This document shows, one piece after another, positions 16,100 to 25,690 of a DNA stretch of 59,723 nt; position 1 is the first letter of the stretch; every line of letters begins with the position of its first letter. The notes beneath the pieces are model-generated. The model made no database searches and was not told the DNA's origin. It saw nothing but the letters and a program-made list of their open reading frames with translations. The stretch comes from Bacteroidaceae bacterium (lineage in GTDB: Bacteria > Bacteroidota > Bacteroidia > Bacteroidales > Bacteroidaceae). The position numbers and the translations under genes are program-made. The stretch lies in the NCBI GenBank assembly GCA_017622815.1, contig JAGAQH010000004.1:1-59723 (forward strand). The letters are read 5' to 3'.

Positions 16100-19000
16100 A
16101 TGCCTATGAAAAAGAAACTTTTACTTTCCCTGACGGGACTATTGGTGTGTTTGGTTGCATTGGCACAAACACCCACGAGAAACAAGTATTACCGTATCGT
16201 GAATGCGAGTTACGGTTCTGTAATCAATGAGAACTGGGGCGAAGGAACCGTATCCTGTATTGCCAAGAACGAGGCAGAACTCAGCCAGGTATGGCAGTAC
16301 ACAGCAGCAGGTGCACTGAAAAACGTGTACACCGGCAAGTACCTGCAGGACCAGCCCAACATGTCTACAACCTTCGTTACGGGAACTGCAGCACAGCCTG
16401 TAACCTTCACAAAAAAGAGTGACGGACATCTGACCATCGCCACACTGAACACCCACTACCTGCACTGCGACGGTGCAAGAAACGTGGTATACTGGTGGGA
16501 TGCAGAAACCGAACCCAGCCACTGGACTGTGGAGGAAGTTTCCCTGACAGCCGACGAGATTGCTGCTGCACAGGAAGAGTATGAGACTCTGACAAGCCTG
16601 ACAAAGAACGCAAGCAAGTACACTGAGGCCTTGACTATCTTCTTCACCAACGAACTTTGCACAGAACTGAAGGCTGAATATGCTGCAATGGCCGACGATG
16701 CTCTGAAGGCAGCCATGGCCGAAGCCGGTCTGCCCACTATGCTGCAGGACATTGCCGTAAAGGTGAAGAACCAGTGGTGGAACGATACCGACAAGAGCAA
16801 GTATGCTGACGAGAACATATATGCCAAGGACTTCCGTGTGGCTTCTTACCAGCCCTACTCTGATGCCAACAACTGGCGCGACAAGATGAACACATACGCC
16901 CCCAACTTCATGGGTAACCCCACAGGTATCTATGCAGCAAACGGCAAGGAGATTATCCATGTGTTCGTGGGCAGCGATATCCCTGAGGGTTCTACCCTGT
17001 ATCTGACCCCCGTACGCAACCATGGCCGCATAGGCTCACGCAGCGAGGGCACAGAGTTGAAAAAGGGTTACAATGCCGTTATCGGCACACGTGACAGCCT
17101 GGTATACTTTGTAAACTATGTAGTAAATACAATACCTACAACGGATGTCAATGCAAAGACCGAAACTATAGCCAAGATCAGCGACTTCCCTAACCTGGAC
17201 ATCCACATCGAAGGCGGTCAGTGCGTAGGTTACTATCAGAAGCCTGCCGAGAACACTCTCGAGGAGGACGAGAAGTACAAGTACCTCATAAACAACGCCA
17301 ACGACGGAATGTACTTCATGGTAAAGGGTGCCACTTCACTGTTCTACTTCAAGAAGTACACTTACACCAAGCATTTCTCAAAGACAATCTGGAACAGCAT
17401 CAACTGGTTTGACCGTTTGCACTTCTGGGAGTTCAGCATTATCGGTGTATTGGACGATGTGGCCAACGGCAAGTGCGAGAACGGTACAGAATTCTCCAAG
17501 GCCGCATATCCATTGAACATAAAGGGTGGTGACGCATGGTATCCCACATACTGCAACAACCCCACCATGGCAATGGAAGGTCCTAACGGACAGAACCCCC
17601 ACGCTACCACATTCTATACCAGCTATCCCGGTGATGGCGGTGTGGAGAGTTCTTTCAATGCCGAGCGTGCCAACTTTGACAACTGGTGTGCTGGCCACGA
17701 GCACGGACACCAGATCCAGGGTGCATACAACCTGGAGTCTTGCTCCGAGTCATCTGTAAACCTGCCCTCAAACATCATCACCTACCTGACTGGTTTCCGT
17801 CTGGGACGTGGTTGGAACTTTGAGCAGAACTATGCATACGTGGCTGAAAACAAGGTATTTGGTCTACGCGATATCAGCATCACCATGCGTATGTACTACA
17901 ATCTGTTCCTCTACTACCACATCGGTGGCAAGAAGAAGGACTTCTACCCCACTTTCGTAAAGAGCCTGCGCGAGGATCCCATGGACTTCTCAAGAGACGG
18001 CGTACAGTACGAACATCCCGAGTGGGGCGCACCCAGCGGAGGTCATCACCGTGCTGTCAACACATGGATTAAGTTCTACAAGAAGGCATGTGACGCTGCT
18101 CAGGAAGACCTGACTGAATACTTCCGTATGTGGGGTTTCTTCGTTCCTTGCGACAAGGAATACTTCGGAGACTATACCAGCTATGCCGTTTCACTGACTC
18201 AAAAAGAAATTGACGCTGCTATCGCTGAGGTAAAGGCAAAGGGTTATCCCGAAAACCTGCAGATAATGTTCGTAGAGGACCGTCAGATTCCTCGTGAGCG
18301 TACTGATATCTGGGCACACACTGCTACAGGCAGTCAGAAATATAAGCCCACAAACTGGGAAGCATGGTACACAGAAGAACAGTTAAGAGCAGAATATGGC
18401 GACGTAGGTGACATCCTTACGTATATTGACGGTAGCGCAAACACCAGTCAGTACACATACATCCTTAGCGGAAACAAGGTTTCTCTGAGCGGTAAAGGCG
18501 GTGTTGGCTTCATCGTTTACGACAAGGATGGCAACAACGTGTACATGAGCAATAGATACAAATTTGAGATACCTGCAGAAGTAGCGGCAAACGGCTTTAC
18601 CATCAAGTGTATCAATGCCGACGGTACAAGTTCTGTAGTAGCCAACGGTGCTGATTCTGCTACCGACGAAGAGAAGCTGGCTATCCTAAAGGCTGCCATT
18701 GAGGCTTCAAAGGCTTTCACAAGCCTGGAAGATGCCACAGGCAAGAAGGTTGGTTTCTACAGCAGCGAGGACCTCGCTGTACTGAAGGGCTATGTGACCG
18801 ATGCCAACACTGCAATAGCAGATAAAAACGTTGACGCATACATTGCACTGGCAGACAACATCAACAAAGAAATCCTGAGACTGCAGAGCGAAAACTGCAT
18901 GAAGCAGATAATTCCAAATGGCATATATCATATTGCATGCGTACGTAAGGTAAGTGGCGCAACACGTTATCTGTCTGCAACAACAGCTGACGGCTTTGAA

Positions 19001-20194
19001 ACCAAGACCTCAAACAACAACATCAGCCGCTGGGCATTCGTTCCCACCGGAGAGGAGAACGTCTACTACCTGCAGAACAGACAGGCTGGCAAGATGATGG
19101 GTGCTATTCTGAATGAGAAGGGTGGCGTTGACAACGTAAAGATGGTAGAGGCAGACCCTGAAGTAGCTTGCACCGTGAAAGTGGAATCGCTGGGTGGCGG
19201 TAAGTTTGGCATCAGACCCAAGGACAACACATACCTGAACATGCACAATCAGGGCTACATCACAGTATGGGGAAGCGCCGACGAGGGTTCGCAGTGGTAC
19301 ATCCATGAATACGAGACCTTCGAGGAACTTACCGACGAGAAGATGAACGGACTCGTTGGCATGACAGAGGATCTGATAAACGACGTCTGCGACTACAGCA
19401 TCACCACTAACAAGTACAACTTGCAGTGTACCGATGCATCACAGCCCGCATACATCTCAACAAACCAGCCCGATAGCGAAAGACCCACCAACCAGATAGA
19501 GAAGGCCATAGACGGCAACAGAACAACATTCTTCATGAGCAACCGAAGCAACAACAATGCAACGGAGCCTCACCATCTGAAGGTTGACCTGGGCAGTGGA
19601 GTCTCTACACAGTGCCTGAACTTCTACATGTACGGCAACAGCACATGGAACTATGCTACCGCCGTCGACGTATATGCAAGCAACACCAACACTTCTTGGA
19701 CAAAGGTTGCATCCATCCAGGGAATGAAGGTTGCATATACCAGCGACATGCTCAAGGCAAGCACAAAATACCGTTACTGGAGATTTGACGTTGTTGCCAC
19801 AACCGGCCAATACACTGACAATTCGGACTATCCCTGGTTTACTGTAAAGGAATTCGAACTCTACGAGAACATCGAGAACATCGAGATGAAGCCCGGCTTC
19901 GAGAGCATCACAAAGACGATGATCACAAACTGCAAAAACGGTATCTCCGGTGTAAAGAGCGAGATGGGCAAAACCTTCAGAACCATGCTCGGCGACTACA
20001 TCGTATGGACAAAGTTGAACAGTTACTACAACAACCTGTACAACAGGGCTTCTGTTATCGATCCCACAGTGGACATCAACGACATAGAGGCTGACGGCAA
20101 CGCCGACGGCACTATCTACGACCTCTCTGGCCGCAGAGTGAAGAAGACCGACAACGGCATCTACATCATCAACGGCAAGAAAGTTGTAAAGTAG
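16100..20194 (+). CDS. M60-family (enhancin/mucinase-type) metallopeptidase, secreted
   Basis: 1364 residues. Signal peptide (about 1-22, ending ALA-Q); an N-terminal beta-trefoil (ricin-like) region (about 22-150); a linker helix; then the M60-like peptidase (about 240-740) with the zinc motif HEHGH at His533, Glu534, His537. Next come a low-complexity Asp/Ala region, a second ricin-like region (about 935-1080), an F5/8 type C domain (about 1110-1255, QIEKAIDGNRTTFFMS) and a sorting-like C-terminus (IYDLSGRRVKK...GIYIINGKKV). M60 enzymes from gut Bacteroides cut mucin-type glycoproteins. The flanking lectin-like modules would hold it on glycans. Either ATG 16100 or ATG 16106 could be the start. 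It is unrelated over most of its length to the giant paralogs on both sides but shares their module style. Confidence 0.88.
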   Translation: MPMKKKLLLSLTGLLVCLVALAQTPTRNKYYRIVNASYGSVINENWGEGTVSCIAKNEAELSQVWQYTAAGALKNVYTGKYLQDQPNMSTTFVTGTAAQPVTFTKKSDGHLTIATLNTHYLHCDGARNVVYWWDAETEPSHWTVEEVSLTADEIAAAQEEYETLTSLTKNASKYTEALTIFFTNELCTELKAEYAAMADDALKAAMAEAGLPTMLQDIAVKVKNQWWNDTDKSKYADENIYAKDFRVASYQPYSDANNWRDKMNTYAPNFMGNPTGIYAANGKEIIHVFVGSDIPEGSTLYLTPVRNHGRIGSRSEGTELKKGYNAVIGTRDSLVYFVNYVVNTIPTTDVNAKTETIAKISDFPNLDIHIEGGQCVGYYQKPAENTLEEDEKYKYLINNANDGMYFMVKGATSLFYFKKYTYTKHFSKTIWNSINWFDRLHFWEFSIIGVLDDVANGKCENGTEFSKAAYPLNIKGGDAWYPTYCNNPTMAMEGPNGQNPHATTFYTSYPGDGGVESSFNAERANFDNWCAGHEHGHQIQGAYNLESCSESSVNLPSNIITYLTGFRLGRGWNFEQNYAYVAENKVFGLRDISITMRMYYNLFLYYHIGGKKKDFYPTFVKSLREDPMDFSRDGVQYEHPEWGAPSGGHHRAVNTWIKFYKKACDAAQEDLTEYFRMWGFFVPCDKEYFGDYTSYAVSLTQKEIDAAIAEVKAKGYPENLQIMFVEDRQIPRERTDIWAHTATGSQKYKPTNWEAWYTEEQLRAEYGDVGDILTYIDGSANTSQYTYILSGNKVSLSGKGGVGFIVYDKDGNNVYMSNRYKFEIPAEVAANGFTIKCINADGTSSVVANGADSATDEEKLAILKAAIEASKAFTSLEDATGKKVGFYSSEDLAVLKGYVTDANTAIADKNVDAYIALADNINKEILRLQSENCMKQIIPNGIYHIACVRKVSGATRYLSATTADGFETKTSNNNISRWAFVPTGEENVYYLQNRQAGKMMGAILNEKGGVDNVKMVEADPEVACTVKVESLGGGKFGIRPKDNTYLNMHNQGYITVWGSADEGSQWYIHEYETFEELTDEKMNGLVGMTEDLINDVCDYSITTNKYNLQCTDASQPAYISTNQPDSERPTNQIEKAIDGNRTTFFMSNRSNNNATEPHHLKVDLGSGVSTQCLNFYMYGNSTWNYATAVDVYASNTNTSWTKVASIQGMKVAYTSDMLKASTKYRYWRFDVVATTGQYTDNSDYPWFTVKEFELYENIENIEMKPGFESITKTMITNCKNGISGVKSEMGKTFRTMLGDYIVWTKLNSYYNNLYNRASVIDPTVDINDIEADGNADGTIYDLSGRRVKKTDNGIYIINGKKVVK

Positions 20195-21075
20195 TGAGGA
20201 CAGAGGACAGAGGACAGATAACAGAGTACAGAGTACAGATAATAGAGTACAGAGTACAGAGTACAGAGTACAGATAATAGAGTACAGATAATAAGATAAG
20301 GTGAAAGGTGAAAGGGGGAGTTCCCGTTTTCACCTTTCACTTTTCCGTTTTAACATACCCCCTCCGCTTCGCTCGTCCCAACGTCGCAATGGGGATAACC
20401 GTAGGGACACGGCATGCCGTGTCCCTACTTGGAGGAATAAGGTCCGCGGACACTTGAAACGTGAAACGTGAAACCTGAAAGCCCCCCACCACCAACTTTG
20501 TCCCTCTGAGTCAGGGGGCAAAGTAGATGGACACCTGAAACCTGAAACCCCCAAGCAAGCCCCCAGCCCACTTTCCTCCCCTAAGTTAGGGGCGAACTGG
20601 ACCGAAGAGGAAGCGCTAAATGCGCTTCTGTGTCCAAGTGAGGGGAGCACTCTCCAGTGCGACGCGAGGACATTGGCCCGAAGGGCGGAGGGGTCTGTAA
20701 AAGATAGAACGGTGAGAGGCGAGAAGTGGCGCTAAGTTTTCCGCTTTCCGTTTACATCATACCCCCTCCGCCCTGCGGGCTCGTCCAACGTCGCACTGGG
20801 GAGTGCTCCCCTCAGAGGGCACAGAATGACATTCAGTCATTCCTCTAAAGACCCTCTTCGCCCCCTATCTTAGAGGGACAAAGTGGATGGACACCTGAAA
20901 CCAGAAACTTGAAACACAAAATCTGCCCCACCTCCCACCCCCTCTGCCATCTGTACTCTGCCATCTGTACTCTGCCATCTGTACTCTGTCATCTGTACTC
21001 TGTTATCTGTACTCTGTTATCTGTACTCTGTTATCTGTACTCTGTCATCTGTACTCTATCATCTGTACTCTATCT
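20195..21075. repeat. Intergenic repeat mosaic after the M60 gene
   Basis: GAGGACAGAGGACAG and AGAGTACAG microsatellite directly after the stop (20196-20295), with no terminator in between. Then: the CCCTCCGCTTCGCTCG block and a solitary palindrome (20401-20428), TTTGTCCCTCTGAGTCAGGG modules (20500-20525), an ACTTTCCTCCCCTAAGTTAG module (20570-20600), a reversed copy of the 15.65-kb module (about 20755-20890), and about 130 nt of TCTGTACTC/TTATCTG/TCATCTG units (20948-21075), the longest microsatellite in the window. 21076-21155 is AT-rich and featureless. Confidence 0.85.
20401..20428. repeat. Solitary 28-bp perfect palindrome (collapsed pair)
   Basis: GTAG + the 20-bp palindrome + CTAC forms a single 28-bp perfect palindrome. 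It equals the left outer end of a pair joined to the right outer end. That is the expected product if the two 20-bp direct copies of a pair recombine and lose the 52 bp between them. Confidence 0.85.
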
Positions 21076-21155
21076 CCTTCATCTTTAGCATTTCATATGC
21101 ATGTTGTAAAACATTATATCACAAGAGGAATGCTGTAGTATTCATCCTTTTTTCT

Positions 21156-21163
21156 TATCTTTA
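21156..21163 (+). promoter_or_regulatory. Probable -7 box TATCTTTA of giant paralog 3
   Basis: TATCTTTA, the same one-base variant as before paralog 2. Leader of about 84 nt, ending in the shared AACAACAAAACA-TTTATG-type start region. Confidence 0.5.
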
Positions 21164-21252
21164 CCATGCGTAGTACGCGAATTACACGCGCATTGCGCCC
21201 AATAGAGAATACCTAACCATAACCAATTTTTAACCAAAACAACAAAACACTT

Positions 21253-24200
21253 ATGAAAAAGATTACATCTTTTCTTGTAATGATGGTGTTATGCTGTGTC
21301 AGCGCCTTCGCCCAATTCGACGAAGCGTTAACTCCAGTTACTGATCTCGAGCAACTGAGTGACGATGCAGTTTACACTATCCACAGTGAAAGAACCTTCC
21401 TGTTTTACAGCCCAGCCGTGCCCGGCCAGATTGCATCCGGTAACGGTAAAGTTGTTGGTAATGTAAGTTGGAATCCCTTCGATGCCAACCAGCAGTTCAG
21501 CATCAAAAAGATTGAGGACAAGTACTACCTCTACAGCCTTGGTGCAAAGATGTATGTCAACGATGGTGGCGCCTATGGCGAGAATCCTGTGACAGAATTC
21601 AAGATTATGACCTCCCTGAGCGAGGAATACCCCTGGTTCCTTGGTCTGGGTAACAATTTCCTGAACTCTCAGGGTGCCGGTCAGACAGACGCCGGTATCG
21701 TGATAAACACCTGGGGTGCTAATCAGGCTGCTCAGGAAGATGCCGGTAACCACTACAACATCTATGCAGTGGACATGAGCCAGTTCGACCCCTATCAGAT
21801 GGCATTTGACGCCCTTATCGAGGACTACAACACAATTACCTCCTACTCGGAAGGTGCTTTCATCGACGAGTTGAGAGAAGGCAAGAATGTTGGCACAAAG
21901 CATGGCAACTACCTTCCTGAGAACGTGGAGGCATTCCTGACCATCCACGATAATATCGACAACCTGATGTACCAGATGGAAATGGAGGGCATAGAGGCCA
22001 TCCAGGCTCAGTATCCCACCGTTGCCGACATTGAAAAGTTGAACGAGGACTACGTGAACGCCTACAACACCATGGTGCAGAACACTGTTCCTCTGGCAAT
22101 AAGCGGCATCCAGCCCGGTTACTACACCTTCAACAACTGTTTGTTCTGGTACACCACCAAGAAAGATACCGTTCGCTACACTCAGGTAGAGGCTGATTCT
22201 ATCAATACAGAAAGCGGCCTGGTAGAGGGCGACGAGGGTTGGATCAATGCAGGTGACGTCAAGGAAGTCAACTCTTCTCAGGTTCCTGCCCCCATCAAAT
22301 CTCTCTACTCCGCTAGCGCTCAGGGCAACGATGGCGCGACGGCAGATTGGATGGCATGGGGTACCCAGCAGCCCAAAGCCGAGTTCCTGTGGAAGGTTGA
22401 GGCCGTAGAGGGCAAACCCTATGAGTACCGCATGATCAACGTTGCCAACGGCAAGACACATGTCAGCATTGGCCAGAGTGCAAACTCTAAACTGGCACTC
22501 AACGACACTGCTACCGTATGCTTCGACTGGAGAAGCGATGCCGAAGCTGTCAAGTATGCCGATGCCGAGGGCAACGAGGTGAACGACACCGTTGTTTCAT
22601 TCAACATCCGCAGTTCAAGCCAGGCTGAAAACGGTTACAACTATCTGCACTGCGGCAGCCACAGCAGTGGTGCCGGCACAGGTTCCTGGATTGTAGGTTG
22701 GTCTGACGGCGGTGCCACACGTTGGTACATGGTTCCCGTTGACGAGGCTACAGCAGAGGAGTGGATCAATGGTCCCGAGGCTCAGCTCCGCAAAATGATA
22801 GAGAAGGGCGACAGCATTGCTGAGGCATTCCCCGCTCAGCTGGAGGTTGCCAAGGATCTGGTCGCTAATCTGGACACAACCGTCAATGTTGCCAATATCG
22901 AAACATTCAGCAGCCCCTACCACTGCCCCGCAGAAGGCAACATGGAGCAGCTCTTCGACGGCACCTACAACAACACCGGCAATTTCTGGCATTCTAACTG
23001 GCAGAACGGCAATGACTATGCCTACAGCACTACCAACGGCACAAACTACTTCGTGGTAGAAGACGTTGACAAAGCAATCAATGGCGGTCTGGCCGTTATG
23101 GTTGCACGCCGTCCCGTGGCTAACGACCACCTGACTCAGCTGACCGTTTACGGTACCAACGACGCTTACAGTCCCGAGGACGATCTGGCCAACATCAAGG
23201 CCGGTGGCGAGGCCCTTTACACATGGACTGAGCTTGGTGTCCTGAATACTCCTTACGGAACAGGCAGTGAGTTCATCACTTCTAATGCCATCGAGTTTGA
23301 AGGTCAGTACCAGTACTACAAGTTCGTGGCTACAGGTACCACCAACAACCGCGGTTACTTCCACATGGGCGAGTTCGCTCTCTATCCCGCCAAGATCACC
23401 AAGCGTTACGCAACCACTCAGTACGATGCCCGCAAGGCACAGGCTGATGATCTGGAGGCTGCTGTCGCTGTTTGGGAAGAGAAGGAATTTGCTGCCGACT
23501 CTCTCGCACTGCTCGAGGATCCCACCTTCACTGCCGCTTACGAAGCACTCGTAGCTGCTGCCGATGCATGGGGTAAGGTATTCGTTAATCCCACCGCACT
23601 CCGCGACGAACTCTCTGCAGCTCCTGCCAAGAACCTCTTCGTATATGGCAAGAACCCCGGCCAGTGGCCCGAGACACGTTCTGCAAGCAGCACTCCCGAA
23701 GAGTACCTCGCAGTATTGGACAAGGCTAACGCCTACAACGCTGCCGGTGCTTACACTCCCGCAGAATCAGAGGCTCACATCAAGGCCCTCCAGGAGGCTA
23801 TCGACGGTGTATTCGCTTCTGCCAACAAGATTGAAACTGGCAAGTGGTACCGCTTCAGCTTCGCTACTGAGGAAATGTACGACAACTACGGTTGGGACAA
23901 GACCGGTTCTAAGGCTTCTGTGAACGCTGCCGACATCGTAACATCTCCCGCACTGTTCGGCAAGACCATTGCAGTTGGTAAGAGTCTGGTTACATACGAG
24001 ACCTACGATAACGCCGAGGCAGCACGTGTTGATACTGCTACCGTACGTTCTATCGAAGCTACCGAGGAATGGTACGAGGGCGACAACCTCTGCTTCTTCG
24101 AGGATGCTGACTTCAGCGAGGGCGAGGATCTGTTCCAGTTCATCCAGGCTACCGATTCTTCTTACATAATCCAGAACAAGGCTACCGGCCTGTTCGTACG

Positions 24201-25158
24201 TGCCGGTCACCCCGTAACTCTGAGTGCCGTTCCCAGCTACTTCAGCGCCAATAAGGCTATCGGTGCAGGTGCAAACCTGATTGCTTACACCGACGTTCTT
24301 GGTAAGACCGACGGCCAGCACATTTACCTGCACGGTGAGCGTTCTACCAACTACCTGACCAAGTGGAATGCCAGCACTATCGGTTCTAACTCTATGATCT
24401 TCATCGAGGAGGTTGAGGCTGTTACCGAGGCTCCCACTACCGAGTACGCTGCCAAGTTGTGGCCCGGTAAGGTTTACACCTACACAATGCCCGTTGACGT
24501 AACTGTTACCGATGGTGCTACCGCTTACGGTGCTGAGTTGGTTATCGCCGAGGAGGATACCGCTATCGTTCTGAAGGCTATCGAGGCTGAGACTATCAGC
24601 GCAGGTACTCCCTTCATCCTGATTGCTAACCTCGAAGGTGAATACAAGACCACCAGCGACCGCCTGAAGGAAATTGCCGCTGAGGTTCTCGCCGATAAGG
24701 GCCAGTACGGTCTGAACGAGAAGCAGGAGGCTAACACCAAACTGAACGACGAGTATGCTATCGTTAATATGGAGCACGGCATGGAGGTTGACACTGTTGT
24801 TACCGAGCTGCTGAGCCTGCGTGGTACTATGAACGGCATTACCGTTCAGCGCGGTAAGGGTATCGTTGCAAACGAAAACACCTTCAAGTATGCTCGTCTC
24901 GATGCCAACGTAAGCAGTTACAGCGCATGGATTGCCTTTGACTTCGAGCCCGATAGCGAGAGCGTAATATCTGGTCTGACTATCAACATCGAGGGTAGCA
25001 TCGACACAGGTATCAACGAGGTTCTCGACAAGGTTGCCAAGTCTGGTAACATCTACAACGCTGCCGGTCAGCTCGTAGGTAAGGGTAACATCAACACCGT
25101 AAACAGCCTGCCCGCAGGTATCTACATCGTAAACGGCGTTAAGGTTACAAAGAAGTAA
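21253..25158 (+). CDS. Giant secreted multidomain protein, paralog 3 of 3
   Basis: 1301 residues. The signal peptide (1-20) is like the other two, but residues 21-180 are a different lectin-like domain (FLFYSPAVPGQ, YYLYSLGAKMYV) unrelated to the N-terminal domains of paralogs 1 and 2. From about residue 185 on it aligns with them throughout. Residues about 345-450 (GNDGATADWMAWGTQQPKAE) follow paralog 1. The F5/8-like domain (about 551-716) follows paralog 2 with long identical DNA runs. Residues about 1190-1255 follow neither. The last about 50 codons and the terminator match both. No catalytic motif. This is a mosaic relative whose N-terminal binding domain has been replaced. Confidence 0.85.
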   Translation: MKKITSFLVMMVLCCVSAFAQFDEALTPVTDLEQLSDDAVYTIHSERTFLFYSPAVPGQIASGNGKVVGNVSWNPFDANQQFSIKKIEDKYYLYSLGAKMYVNDGGAYGENPVTEFKIMTSLSEEYPWFLGLGNNFLNSQGAGQTDAGIVINTWGANQAAQEDAGNHYNIYAVDMSQFDPYQMAFDALIEDYNTITSYSEGAFIDELREGKNVGTKHGNYLPENVEAFLTIHDNIDNLMYQMEMEGIEAIQAQYPTVADIEKLNEDYVNAYNTMVQNTVPLAISGIQPGYYTFNNCLFWYTTKKDTVRYTQVEADSINTESGLVEGDEGWINAGDVKEVNSSQVPAPIKSLYSASAQGNDGATADWMAWGTQQPKAEFLWKVEAVEGKPYEYRMINVANGKTHVSIGQSANSKLALNDTATVCFDWRSDAEAVKYADAEGNEVNDTVVSFNIRSSSQAENGYNYLHCGSHSSGAGTGSWIVGWSDGGATRWYMVPVDEATAEEWINGPEAQLRKMIEKGDSIAEAFPAQLEVAKDLVANLDTTVNVANIETFSSPYHCPAEGNMEQLFDGTYNNTGNFWHSNWQNGNDYAYSTTNGTNYFVVEDVDKAINGGLAVMVARRPVANDHLTQLTVYGTNDAYSPEDDLANIKAGGEALYTWTELGVLNTPYGTGSEFITSNAIEFEGQYQYYKFVATGTTNNRGYFHMGEFALYPAKITKRYATTQYDARKAQADDLEAAVAVWEEKEFAADSLALLEDPTFTAAYEALVAAADAWGKVFVNPTALRDELSAAPAKNLFVYGKNPGQWPETRSASSTPEEYLAVLDKANAYNAAGAYTPAESEAHIKALQEAIDGVFASANKIETGKWYRFSFATEEMYDNYGWDKTGSKASVNAADIVTSPALFGKTIAVGKSLVTYETYDNAEAARVDTATVRSIEATEEWYEGDNLCFFEDADFSEGEDLFQFIQATDSSYIIQNKATGLFVRAGHPVTLSAVPSYFSANKAIGAGANLIAYTDVLGKTDGQHIYLHGERSTNYLTKWNASTIGSNSMIFIEEVEAVTEAPTTEYAAKLWPGKVYTYTMPVDVTVTDGATAYGAELVIAEEDTAIVLKAIEAETISAGTPFILIANLEGEYKTTSDRLKEIAAEVLADKGQYGLNEKQEANTKLNDEYAIVNMEHGMEVDTVVTELLSLRGTMNGITVQRGKGIVANENTFKYARLDANVSSYSAWIAFDFEPDSESVISGLTINIEGSIDTGINEVLDKVAKSGNIYNAAGQLVGKGNINTVNSLPAGIYIVNGVKVTKK

Positions 25159-25168
25159 TTACTGACAC

Positions 25169-25186
25169 ATAAGGTCTATACCTTAT
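25169..25186 (+). other. Conserved 3' UTR hairpin, paralog 3
   Basis: The ATAAGGT-CTAT-ACCTTAT inverted repeat, as after paralogs 1 and 2, with only one base changed just upstream (GACACAT for GATACAT). Confidence 0.6.
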
Positions 25187-25196
25187 ATTATAACGA

Positions 25197-25228
25197 CCGC
25201 CCTGCCCCACAAAGGCAGGGCGGTTTTT
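25197..25228 (+). terminator. Rho-independent terminator of paralog 3
   Basis: The same CCGCCCTGCC stem, 7-nt loop and TTTTT as after paralogs 1 and 2. Confidence 0.9.
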
Positions 25229-25318
25229 ATTGTGGTATAAGGTTTCAGGTTTAAGGTTTCAGGGAGCAGGTTTCAAGTTTCAGGTTTCAGGTTTCATGCT
25301 TCACGTTTCTGGGAGCCA

Positions 25319-25385
25319 CTGCCGTGTCCGCCAATGCGAAAGATGACGTCGTGGATGTTTCGGACACGGCATGCCGTGTCCCTAC
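25319..25385. repeat. Paired-palindrome element, copy 6 (left arm eroded)
   Basis: Only the right half of the left palindrome remains (GCCGTGTCC, up to 25329). The 32-bp spacer and the right palindrome (25362-25381) with CTAC end are intact. Confidence 0.8.
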
Positions 25386-25610
25386 CGCCAACACTTCGCC
25401 TTTGAGCTTTCTATTTTCACCTCCTCTGCCCTCCGTACTCTGTCATCTGTACTCTGTACTCTGTTTCTGTACTCCACCCTCTTTCTCCCCCTGAGACAGG
25501 GGGAGTACCACGAAGTGGGGAGGGGGTATGATGTATCTTTCACTTTCCGTTTTCCGTTTATATCATACCCCCTCCGCCTCGCTCGTCCCAACGTCGCAAT
25601 GGGGATAACC

Positions 25611-25690
25611 GTAGGGACACGGCATGCCGTGTCCGCCAATGAAAAGGATGATACCATGGGTGTTTCGGACACGGCATGCCGTGTCCCTAC
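25611..25690. repeat. 80-bp paired-palindrome element, copy 7 (reverse)
   Basis: Palindromes at 25615-25634 and 25667-25686, 52 bp apart. Spacer GCCAATG...GTTTC. The upstream flank (CAATGGGGATAACCGTAG) is shared with copy 5 and the solitary palindrome at 20401. Confidence 0.9.

Noticed and set aside
20948-21075. TCTGTACTC/TCATCTG tandem units as a CRISPR array
   Set aside because: Units are 10-11 bp with no unique spacers, and no cas genes are in the window.
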